In this document: one piece after another, positions 1 to 9,353 of the stretch | Numbering within the stretch: position 1 is the first letter of the stretch | Layout: each line of letters starts with the position of its first letter | NCBI GenBank assembly: GCA_004151065.3 | Contig: NWUY0300013495.1 | Location: forward strand, 1 to 23,688 | Direction: 5' to 3' | Length of the DNA stretch: 23,688 nucleotides | Origin: Larix sibirica | Lineage: Eukaryota; Streptophyta; Pinopsida; Pinales; Pinaceae | Translations under genes and position numbers: made by a program | The notes under the pieces: generated by a model | The model's input: only the letters and a program-made list of their open reading frames with translations | The model's database searches: none | What the model was told of the DNA's origin: nothing

Positions 1-150
1 ATGACCCAAAACTACATAAACTAATAGACTTGTGTGTTGTTTTCCTTCTTGCACGACATCTTTGACCCTTCGCAGCATCTGCGATGCTGCGCAACTGACT
101 CATCCAAATTGCCTGCCAACACATGTCCCTATTTTGCAAAGCAATTCTAG

Positions 151-209
151 ACAAAATAGAAATCTGTCGTGCAAAAAAATTTCACACAAAATAAAAATAT
201 GTCGTGCAA
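151..209. repeat. Two-copy imperfect direct repeat, 35-bp spacing
   Basis: Positions 151-174 and 186-209 are 24-base near-copies (ACAAAATA, then AAAT or AATC, then TGTCGTGCAA), differing at two bases. The 10-base end TTGCACGACA also occurs inverted at 49-58. No function is apparent; it may be debris of an older element. Confidence 0.5.
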
Positions 210-362
210 GATTTCTATTAGCAGAATATCTTAGCTTTCCATGTTAACATACACATTACAGTATTTCCAACACCACGGAATATAAATGCAAAAGGACAAA
301 AAACACAATAGTTACTGTGTCGCAATTGTTAGCAGCGAGAAGCAACACCAGGAGCAAAGCCG

Positions 363-400
363 GTAACAAATTGAAAGGTTGACCTTTCCTAATTTGTTAC
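363..400. repeat. Imperfect palindrome (hairpin)
   Basis: The outer arms GTAACAAATT (363-372) and AATTTGTTAC (391-400) pair. The inner arms GAAAGGT and ACCTTTC pair across a two-base centre, with a small bulge on the right arm. It could fold as a stable stem or be the core of a short foldback element. No TSD was found around it. Confidence 0.6.
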
Positions 401-718
401 TCATTTTATTTGCTCTTCCTATGAGGGTGTCTTTGGACATGGAGAAATGGGTAACACATTACATTCTAAAAGGAAAACACGTTACACTCCAGTGTTGAGT
501 CTTGACAAACGTCTTAGCAAGTGCAGGCAACTGTCCATGAGAGAGCTCGATGAGAGAGTCTTGACAGAAACCTTATTGCACGCCTAATGTCTCGAAAAGA
601 GGCCAAATAAGGCTCCCAAAATACTTATTGGTCAGTAAATAAATATATACCAAAAATCTTAGTATATAATGCCTAAAAAATTGTCCACAAATTAATACAA
701 ATGTAAAACCGATTTCTA

Positions 719-752
719 TAGTCCCTGCTGCTTGGCAGGCCAACAGGGACTA
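719..752. repeat. Inverted repeat with 9-bp perfect arms
   Basis: TAGTCCCTG at 719-727 pairs with CAGGGACTA at 744-752. Inside it, TTGGC and GCCAA form a second 5-bp stem around a two-base loop. The ends resemble terminal inverted repeats of small DNA transposons, but the element would be only 34 bp. It may be a solo end or an excision remnant. Confidence 0.55.
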
Positions 753-913
753 ATAATGTAAAAGCTCAATTGCATTGTCTATATTTTTTTGTTATTTGTA
801 TGATAATATTTTTATCAAATACGTTTTTGTATTTTTAATGTATAAATATATGCATTTTAGTTTTCTAAGATGAGTTGATAGTAATGCAATCATGTTTAAA
901 AATGGAGTATAAG

Positions 914-926
914 GATATATATAATT
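914..926. repeat. Candidate left target-site duplication of LINE D
   Basis: GATATATATAATT lies directly beside the T-run that marks D's tail (as read on the plus strand). It matches GATAAATATAATT at 11641-11653, beside D's 5' end, with one mismatch in 13. Position and length fit a LINE target-site duplication, but AT-rich simple sequence makes chance matches more likely. Confidence 0.55.
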
Positions 927-942
927 TTTTTCTCGAAAATTT

Positions 943-959
943 AAAATAAATAAATAAAA
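943..959. repeat. Short AAAT microsatellite
   Basis: About four AAAT units sit inside the 3' UTR of LINE D. A similar short AAAT run occurs at about 17023-17036 in the 3' UTR of D'. Confidence 0.6.
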
Positions 960-985
960 TTAATTGTAATTTTATTTCAATAAAC

Positions 986-996
986 AAAAGTACATG
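986..996. repeat. Left target-site duplication of LINE C
   Basis: AAAAGTACATG here is repeated exactly at 5074-5084. The two copies bracket LINE C: coding sequence for the end of ORF1 starts right after this one, and the other follows C's A-rich 3' end. Eleven perfect bases in these positions are good evidence for one insertion event. Confidence 0.8.
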
Positions 997-1383
997 ATGA
1001 AGATTGGCAGCGAGAAGTGCCCAACTTCTCCCCAAGTTCTGTGAGGACATGATGATGGGTTTCCGGTGGGTGAACAAATTATCAGATTGGGATCGGAGAA
1101 CTCCCAAGAATTGACTCATAAGAATTTGTCGGTTTCGAAGGCGAGCAACGCTTCGGGTTCTAGCTTGAGGGGACCCTATTTTCTTCGCCCATGGTCGAAA
1201 GGAGTTTCTCTGTCTGGGGGGCTAGAGATGGAGAATATTCAAGACCCATTTCCCTCTAAAGTAGGAAGAAAATCCAAGATGTTTTAGGTTAAAGAAAGAG
1301 CGAAGAGGGAGATTTCGTAGGGCATGCAAATGAATATTTCAAGGGTTCTTAGAGCAGGACAACCCTATCAAGGGTTTCCTTAA
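997..1383 (+). pseudogene. LINE C ORF1, C-terminal fragment
   Basis: This frame ends in TAA at 1381-1383 and covers the last 129 codons of ORF1. It has in-frame stops near 1042, 1285 and 1318. The visible end (GRKSKMF, then a Lys/Arg/Glu-rich stretch VKERAKREIS) resembles the basic C-terminal tail of plant LINE ORF1 proteins, the nucleic-acid-binding partner of ORF2. The DUF4283-like domain and zinc knuckle that normally precede this tail are missing, consistent with 5' truncation at 997. The stop overlaps the ORF2 start as TAATG. Assignment rests on position and tail composition, so confidence is moderate. Confidence 0.55.
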
Positions 1384-4300
1384 TGAAGTTTTCTTCCATT
1401 AATGTTCGAGGCCTTGGAGGGAAGGCCAAATTAAATGCCCTCAAATGGATCATGGAGGTAGAAAACCCTGAAATTTTTTGATACAAGAAACTATGTTGAA
1501 GGGTTCATAAGCGATTTCTACAGTGGAGAAAGTCTTAACTTTTATGTATTTTTTCTGTTGATGTTGGTGGTAGATTGGAGGTCTGATTACTAGTGTGACG
1601 AGAAAGGTGCTGGTTATAAATTCCTTCACAAATAGATTGGTGCTAGGTGTGCAAATTCATTGTGCTGAATTGGACCATTTTTTCCTTATTCTCAACATTT
1701 ATGGTCCTTATGAGAATAAGCTGAAATTTTGGACCTCCCTCTTGTCGAAGGATTATGTGAAGCAGACTAATGTGGTAGCAGGGGGAGATTTGAATTTTAC
1801 TCTGGCCACAAATTAGATTTTTGGGGAGTCGGCACAAGAGGATCCGCTAGGGTCAATTCTGTGGGAGTTATTTGATCGCAGTGATTGGATGGATATCAAG
1901 CCTGTTGTTATCAAGCCAACGTGGTGCAACAAACAACTAGACGCTCAAGGTATTTCCAAAAGACTCGAACGTTGCTTTATGAATGTTAATTTTGCTTATG
2001 GATTACAGTTATTTAGATCTTGGGTGGGGCCTATCATTTTCTCAGATCATTACCCTATATTTCTTGAATTTGGTTCTCTAAAGGATAAACCTAGATCTCC
2101 CTTTAAATACAAATATATTTGGGTCAACCTCCCTTGTTTTCAAGACCTAATTAAAAATAATTGGACACATCATAGAGGTAAATGGTTATGCTTGCACCTA
2201 GATGGTGGAAAATTTGAGGGAGTAAAAGAAACTTGTGGTAAATTGGAACATCTCTAGAAGGAAGGAGTGTGATGCTCGTCTAGTAGAGATTGAATTGAAA
2301 CTAGGTTACTTATACGGGAGAGACGCTATTTTTTACATTTCAGAAGCAGTAAATAAGGATATAGAAGAGTTGGAAAAGGATAAAGAGCAGATTCTTAAGG
2401 AAGTGGAGATGGAATGGAGACTCAAGAGTAGGGCTCTTTGGCTTGAAGTGGGGGGTCATAACACAAAATTCTTTCAGAAAATGGCGGCTCGTAGAAAGAA
2501 CTACAACTCCATCTAGTAACTGAAGGATGAAGGTGGACACCTAATCAGAGGCTTTAGGAATTTATCAGAGATAGCTATAGACCATTTCAAATATATATAC
2601 ATTGATCCAGCACACTAGTACATGTTGGGTATGTTACAAGTCATTGAGAAGTTTCCTTTATTTCTCAATCAAGAACAAAATGGGTTATTATACAAGGAAG
2701 TATCTCTGGAGGAATTGAAGGTTTCTTTAGGGGATTTCCACCATGATAAAATACCAGGGCCAGATGGCTGGCCCCCAGAATTTTTCTTGGATTTTTTTTT
2801 TATACGGTGGGAGGTGATCTTCTTAAGATGGTGGAAGAGGTCCGGAAATCTGGTGTCGTACCGGCCTCCTTAAAATTGACTTTCCTGGACCTAATTCCAA
2901 AGAAAGATAAACCTGAATATTTTGGTGACTTCAGGCCTATTTCTCTGTGTAATGGAGCGTACAAGATAATGGCCAAAATTTTGGCAATCAGACTGAAGCC
3001 CCTTCTTTCCAGGTATGTCTCCAGTGAACAATTTGGATTTTTGCAAGGTAGATTAATGCATGAAGCAACAGGCTCTACATAGGAGGGTCTTCATTCCATT
3101 CAAACATGTAAGATCGGGATGGATGATATGAAACTTGACCTCTCCAAATCCTATGACAAGGCTTCTTGGTTATTCCTGAGGTTAGTTCTACTACACATAG
3201 GCTTCACTTTGGAACTCACTAATTGGATTATGAGTTGTGTGACTAATTCCCCACACTTTGCAGTTCTTATAAATGGTGCAAGAACCCCCTTTTTTAAATC
3301 TACAAGAGGACAAAGGCAGAGATGTCCACTCTCCCTTTACATTTTTCTGCTAATTATGGAGGGTCTTAGTAGGATTTTGAATGCTAACAGAGGTAGAGGA
3401 AGATTTACGAGAGTTTCCTTTAATGGAAAAGAAAATTTGACTCAGTTAATGTTTGTCAATGATGTATTTTTATTCTGTTGTTATTCCCATTTGGAATGTC
3501 AGATATTGGAAGCAAATATGGAACTTTTTTATAAGGCTACGGGAATGGAAATTAGCTCATAAAAGTCTGCCATCTACCTTCTGGAGAATCAGATGGAGGA
3601 TCGAGGTTTCTGGAGGAGATACTTCCCTTTTGATTGTAAAAGTATGGAGGATGGCATACAATACCTGGGATTTAATCCTAAGACAAATAAATATGGGAAG
3701 AGGCACTGGTGGTGGTTGGTGGATAAGAATAAGGATAGGATTAATCTTTGGTGTAACTGTTGGTTGTCAAGGGGTGGAAGATTGGTGTTAGTAAAAACAG
3801 GCTTAGAGGCAATTTCGGTATATTTGCATCTATTGGAAGTTATCCCAGTTTCGATTCTCAATACCATCGGGAAACTATGCTTCAATTCTCTTTGGAGTCT
3901 TAGTCCAGAATACCAGGGTTTCCATATACTTAAATGGACTTCATCAGGAACACCAAAGCATCAAGGAGGATGGGGAATGAAGAATATTGTCATATTCAAC
4001 GAGGCATTGGTAGCTAAATCTCTCTGTAATTTCTTACCTAAGGAAAGTCTTTGGTGGAATATTTTGATAGCCAAATACATCTCACCTTTTTCAATTACAT
4101 AGTGGATTAAAATAAGGGACAAGAACTGCAGGCATGCTTCCAATCACTGGAAAGCACTATTGAATTCCTTTCCGGTACTCACGCCCTTTCTTCTGTGGAA
4201 AGTTGGGAATGGGAAATCCATTCGAGTTGGGTGTGATTCTATCCTTGGCATAGAATAAGGAGGTTTTCTTAGCCCTGGGTTGGTGTCCCAATCGCAGACG

Positions 4301-4870
4301 ATAGGTCTTGATTCACTGGACAAGATATCTAGTGTAGGAGGTACAACGTTGTGGAAACGGGGGTGGCTATCAGGGGAGGAACTTGGTTTGGAGAGGGATA
4401 TGAAGGATGACTGGAATGCATTCAGATACAATCTTGTCAAGGCTCATAATCAAATCCAGACATGTGAAGATGCACTTCAGTGGGATTTTAATCAAAATGG
4501 GGGAAATTATACTACAAACCTTGGGTACCTATATTTATGCCCGGAAAATTTGGAGTTGAGTAGAAGGTGGTGGAAGCCACTATGGAAAATAAAATCTCCC
4601 CCAAAGGCATTACTACGTTTTTGGATATTATTGGTGAACATGATTCTAAACTGGGACATAATACAACACTTCAATTTTCAGGGTCCTCTTGGCCCTTTAG
4701 TGTCATAGATGAATATGAATAGAATCAGAGACTCTTTCCAGGAAATTAAATTTAGCCACATCTACAGGGAATTCAATGATCAAGCGGATGCCTAATCAAA
4801 GCAGGGCTTGTTACTGCATGAAGGGGATTTAAGTCTCGAAGAATTTCAGGGGGGCACATATGTGCCTCTG
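1383..4870 (+). pseudogene. LINE C ORF2: endonuclease-reverse transcriptase, decayed
   Basis: ORF2 encodes the enzyme that nicks target DNA and reverse-transcribes the element RNA. It starts at ATG 1383 with MKFSSINVRGLGGKAK, the usual start of an AP-like endonuclease. Endonuclease motifs follow: LNIYGPY near 1710, GGDLNFT near 1785, SDHYPI near 2045. RT motifs are GPDG near 2760, FRPISLCN near 2935, LDLSKSYDK near 3135 and G-x-x-Q-x-x-CPLS near 3310. The catalytic FxDD box reads FVND (Asn codon 3458-3460), so the active site is lost. The thumb/connection region carries YLGF and LSRGGRLVLVKT (3660-3800) and GGWGMKN (about 3970). From about 4565 the first half of zf-RVT runs straight into an RNase H end, HIYREFNDQADA (about 4756-4791). 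Early frameshifts (near 1478) and many stops make it a pseudogene. Confidence 0.85.
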
Positions 4871-5073
4871 GTACATTTTTCACTCTCTAATTTATGTGAT
4901 AAATAAAATGGGATTATTCCCCTAGTTTTTGTTACGTGGACAGTTACATTTTTGATATACTCTTCATTGATCTACTCTTGCTATATGCTTTCTGCTATGC
5001 TTTCTAGCACTGGGGATTGTATTTTTTATTTGCAGTGAATAAAAATACATTTTTTTCTTGGAAGATAAAGAAG

Positions 5074-5084
5074 AAAAGTACATG
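5074..5084. repeat. Right target-site duplication of LINE C
   Basis: AAAAGTACATG, identical to 986-996, follows the A-rich 3' end of C. To its right the sequence is LINE D 3' UTR on the minus strand. Confidence 0.8.
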
Positions 5085-5428
5085 CTACAATGGCTCCTCA
5101 TACTTCCATACATTCCCACCTATAGCTTATAGAACACTACTACTTCAATAGCAAGATCATTTGCATCATCAAGGAGTAAAAACTGATCCTAACCTCTTGT
5201 AGACTTCAATTAATACCGTTGACAACAATTATCCCTTAAATGATAAATAAAACCCTTACATAATTCGTAATAGGTCTAGTCTATTGAGCTCATATATAGT
5301 CATCCTTGAAATAGATCGATTTTTCAAAAATTACAAAATCATACATAACATGAGATCAAAAACCACCACTCGAGCATCATAAACATCATCGAGAATTCAT
5401 CAAAGAGTTTGTATCAAAATATCATAAA
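5085..5428 (-). other. LINE D 3' UTR, proximal part
   Basis: AT-rich sequence between the ORF2 end and the LINE C insertion point has no further coding motif on either strand. It continues across C at 996-925. The same segment is in D' at 16871-17216, with scattered differences. Confidence 0.6.
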
Positions 5429-8400
5429 CTAAATGAAAGTTCCAAGATCCAAATCGGTAAGAGTATCTCCTTGTTCCTCCCACTTCTACCAATTACCTAG
5501 GCCCACCTATAAGCCGTCCTTTGACAATTGATCTGCAAGTGTATTCCTCTCCCTGCAAATGTGGAAAAAATAAATATTTGAAAAAGTGTCAGCTAAGTTC
5601 ACAACTTCCTCATAGATAGGCATGAGGATAATGTTTTATATTTCCTTGTCCTTCCTCATCCATTCTCTAACTATTAGTGAGTCACCCACAATCTGTAATT
5701 TTTCTATACCCTTTTCACGAGCTATCCTCAACACCAACTTCAAGGCAATCATTTTAGTTTTATTGTTTGAGATCCTACCTAATCATGCTTTGAATTTAAC
5801 CCAATGGATATCATATAGATAAAGAATGTCACCTACTCCTCCAAATTGAGGGGTTCCCTGTGCAACTCCATAAAGTATGCCTAAGCTCTAGTCTTATCTA
5901 TATTCTCAATGGAAATGACTCAATCTGTCAATACAGATTCCTCCTACTTAAAGTGACTAAGTATGGCTAGGCCTACAATGGCACAAATATGGTTGACTTA
6001 TGTTTCTCCTCAAATAAATCCCCTTTCCTCACCAACCAAACGCCCCGGCCAATGATTAAGGGCATATATTTATCAGCTTATTGCTAGGATTATGAACCTA
6101 GTTCATCAAAGATGATTATATTCAATTATATTCCCAATTATACCGGTTGTCAGTCAAAACATATATTTCCTTCCAAATTGCTTCCACATAAGAGCAATGA
6201 ATTAACAAATGGTTTATTTCCTCCCACACACCATGCACAAATGACATCTTTTGGGTACCTTCCAGCTTCTCCTTTGCATGTATCCCTACGTAGGGAACTT
6301 GTGTTTAATTGCCAGCCACATAAAAATCTTTGCTTTTAAAGGGAATTTGAATTTCTTAAACTCCTTTGAACCACCAAAAAATAATTTGTGGAGCTTCCTC
6401 CTCCCTTAACACCTTGTACCCTAGCTAAGGTGAATAATGACCACCCATAGGATTCTGAGACTAGATCAACTCATTCTCCTCGTCTTTTATCCTTGCACCA
6501 CTACTCTTCATAGCTAAGTAATAATTCTCCCATATTTCTCTCTCCTCCCCCACGTAACCCATATTGTCAACATCATACCATTCTTGGCACGTAATAGTAC
6601 TTCTAACAAGGTTTGCACCTTGTGCTAAAAAATAAAACCTCCTCTACCTAAGCTCATCCACCATATACCTAGGTAGTCTATAGTTTTCATCCCAACCAAC
6701 CCAGGGCTATTCACCCAGTCAAATCATATTCCCGATCCCAACCTTCCAAATGAGCCACTTTCCTATGAGAGGAAAGAAAGAACCACATCTTTCCATTTTC
6801 CCGGACCAAAGGAATTTGAAGCACGGTTTCCTTAGTTTCTGAAGTACACCTTTTGGAATAAAGGTCAATGACACCCAATACAATGAGATCCTCCAACATC
6901 GATTTATCCAACACTAATATCCCCCCACTCCCAGAGAGACACTTATTACACCAACACGTTATTATTTTTTACATTTTATCTACCATCCAACTCCAAACCC
7001 GTTGCCCCTGAGAGAGCCACTTATTACACCAACAAGTTAATATTTTTTCCAACTCCAATCCATTATAGTATAATCATTAGGCTTTATGGAGAATCCCAAG
7101 TATTTTATGCCCTCCTATAGCTTTGCTTCATAATAAGTTAATTTCAAGCTTTCTTTGTCTTCCTCCCTGATGTCCATGAATGATATAGTTGATTTCCCCA
7201 CATTGTTCATCATGCTTGTTTCTTTGTAGTATAAATCCATGGTCTCTCTCAATTTCATAGCATCTCTTCTAATGCCATTATAGAATAATTATATGTCATG
7301 AACAAATAGCAGGTGTGAAATGTACAAAGTTCTTCCTATTTTGATCTCTTTAAAAGCCCTTGATTGTTTTGCCTCAATGAGTGCCTTGCTTAATCCTTTT
7401 GCTACCCGAAGGAAAATAAGTGTCGATAAAGGGAATCCCTAACTAATCCATCTCCCAAGTCTAAAAAATTCAGATTCATAACCATTAATAAGCACAACAA
7501 ATGAGGCATAATGTACACAGTTCATGACCTAGTTAACAAAGGATATAGTAAAACCCATATGGATGAGCATTAACCTAATATACAACCAACTAAATCTATC
7601 ATAAGATTTTGGTAGATCCACCTTGATGATTGTGGAAAACCTCTTTTTTAACTTTTTTGAGTGGAATACCTCATGTGCTACTTCCACAGCTTCATGAATT
7701 TGCTTCCTAGCCAAAAACCCAAACTATTCCTGGGATATATAGTTTGGAAATATATCCATCACTCTTCTGGAGATTAATTTGGAAATTATTTTGTATACGT
7801 AGTTGCATAGGGATATGGGTCTATAGTTTTCAAACTTTGAAGGATGATCAGACTTGGGAATCGGGGCTATAAATGTTGTATTAAATGCAACCATAATCTT
7901 ACTAGAGGACCTGGAGTCCTCTATAACCCTCAATAAATCATCCTCCAAAATGTCATAGAAACCTATATGAAACTATGTTGGTCAACCTGCATCTAGTCCA
8001 AGACTCTTGTGTTTTTGAAATGATTGCAGGACATCCGTAAGTTCCTCCTTCGTGATAGGTTCCAACAAGTTCGCATTATCCTCCCCCGACTCAAAATTTG
8101 GGAAAAATGTCGCCATCTTCACCACTTTAGAAATAGTAGCCCTGTTGTCTTCCTTAAATATATTACTAAAATGATTTACCCCAACCCTTGCCAATTCCTT
8201 AAAACCAATAATTACAGACTTACCAATACCTTCCATCTACCACATAGTGTTTGACCTCTTCCTATGATTTTCAAATTGATGAAAAAACTTGGTGTTCTCA
8301 TCCCCCTTTTCAAGCCAGGTAGCCCTGCTCTTAAGCCTCCAAGTGGATTCATTCTCCTACAATATATTTATCTTCCTTGATTCCAAATACCTAATTTTGG

Positions 8401-9353
8401 ACCTTTGCTCCTTGTTAGTATACCCAATCAATTCTTGACGATAGAGTTCCTCCAACAAAGATTTTGAATGTCTTCTATCACTAGCTCACTTTGTAGATAC
8501 CTACTTCAAATTTATAAAGTTTGATGCAAACTGAATTGTCGCTAATTCTATGCTATTCCCATCAAAAGAAATCCACTGGTCCTTGATCACATAATCCTCA
8601 TCTTCAATCCAATAAGCATTAAATTTGAATGAATGAGGTGGCTTTCACCCCCTATATCCGCCTCCAAGTATATGGGAAAGTGATCTGACTCACCACCCAT
8701 CCCAACTGACTACTTAATTCTCAATCTATCTTTCAAGAATCCCTCAATTATAACGAATCTATATGGTCTCTTGGCTATCCTACTGGGAACCACCCTCTTA
8801 TTTCTCCAAGTGAGTTTGATTTTCACTATCCTCACATCAAACAACCCTCTGCCTTCCAATTTTCTAATAAAAAATCAGAGGGGGGGTCCACCTGGGATGC
8901 CTCCCCACAAACTTCAACATTTCCAATTATAAAGTTCATGTCTCTCCCAATTATGACATGCTCCATGTTTAACGACTTTGACTTGAGAAAATTCTCCTAG
9001 AAGGGAACTTTATCCAAATAAGGGCCATAAATGTTCATAATATTGAAATCCATTCCTAGCTTCATTGAATGTAGAGTTAATCCTAGTCCTATGTGAAAAT
9101 CCTAAGAATTATTACATTGAATGGCCCTATTTCTCCATCTCAACAATAAAGATATAGACCTCCCCTTAGAATCAAAAGAGATGAAATCCCACCCAGGAAA
9201 AACCTTCCCCATTTCCAACAGAATCATGTTTCATATTATCATAGTTTCCTGAATCAACAATACATCTAGTTTTTGGGTCTCCACAAATCTCTTTAGGGCT
9301 TATTTTTTTTACGGGTGGCCTAGTCCCCCACAATTTAATGGAAAAACTATCAT
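5429..9353 (-). pseudogene. LINE D ORF2: endonuclease, RT, zf-RVT, RNase H; decayed
   Basis: ORF2 starts at ATG 9353 (minus) with MIVFPLNCGGLGHP, an endonuclease start, followed by LLIQETM. LNIYGPYLDK lies near 9030 and SDHFPIYLE near 8683. The linker keeps WLEKGDENTKFFH near 8310. RT motifs are KSLGLDAG (normally GPDG) near 8000, FRPISLCN-like YRPISLCN near 7810, KVDLPKSYD near 7605, and FVHD where FxDD is expected (His codon 7298-7300). From about 6340 to 6080 a zf-RVT domain is readable (FPLKAKIFMWLAIKHK, CHLC, then HLLIHCSYVEAIW in another frame). RNase H follows at about 5860-5500: QIVGDS, then HICRERNTLADQLSKDG. Its first catalytic Asp codon appears hit by a one-base deletion. Frameshifts and stops occur throughout. 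Confidence 0.85.

Larger units (their letters stand above)
1..913. other. Left flank, AT-rich, no gene recognised
   Basis: No reading frame here resembles a known protein; the only sizeable one (32-247, plus) has low-complexity composition and no motif. The stretch becomes strongly AT-rich after about 750. It holds a short direct repeat and two hairpins, listed separately. It lies outside both the LINE insertions and the duplicated unit, so it is the best candidate for original host sequence next to the insertion site. Confidence 0.6.
925..996 (-). mobile_element. LINE D 3' terminus with A-rich tail (separated part)
   Basis: Read on the minus strand, this stretch starts at CATGTACTTTT, runs through AT-rich sequence with AATAAA-type signals and ends in TCGAGAAAAAAA, as expected for a plant LINE 3' end. 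It continues the 3' UTR broken off at 5085 once LINE C and one copy of its TSD are removed. It is absent from the second unit, whose left boundary lies inside LINE C. Confidence 0.7.
997..5073 (+). mobile_element. LINE C: 5'-truncated L1-type retrotransposon inserted in LINE D
   Basis: The element runs on the plus strand from within ORF1 (997), through a full-span but decayed ORF2 (1383 to about 4870), to a 3' end with AATAAA-like sequence and a short A-rich end (5063-5073). A perfect 11-bp TSD flanks it. It is inserted in the 3' UTR of D in the opposite orientation, so it is younger than D. An internal deletion has removed the back half of zf-RVT and most of RNase H. The copy C' at 13497-16859 lacks everything before position 1661 because the duplication breakpoint lies inside the endonuclease. 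Confidence 0.85.

Noticed and set aside
32-247. Small plus-strand frame at the window start
   Set aside because: No domain, signal or start context supports a gene.
1595-1837. Minus-strand frame opposite the LINE C endonuclease
   Set aside because: It is the antisense shadow of LNIYGPY/GGDLNFT. The same shadow appears at 13491-13682.
5622-5822. 66-codon plus-strand frame with a hydrophobic start
   Set aside because: It is antisense to the RNase H domain of LINE D, which has clear motifs on the other strand.
6112-6339. 75-codon plus-strand frame, identical in both units
   Set aside because: It is antisense to the zf-RVT region of LINE D. Its identity between units comes from the identical 590-bp block, not from selection.
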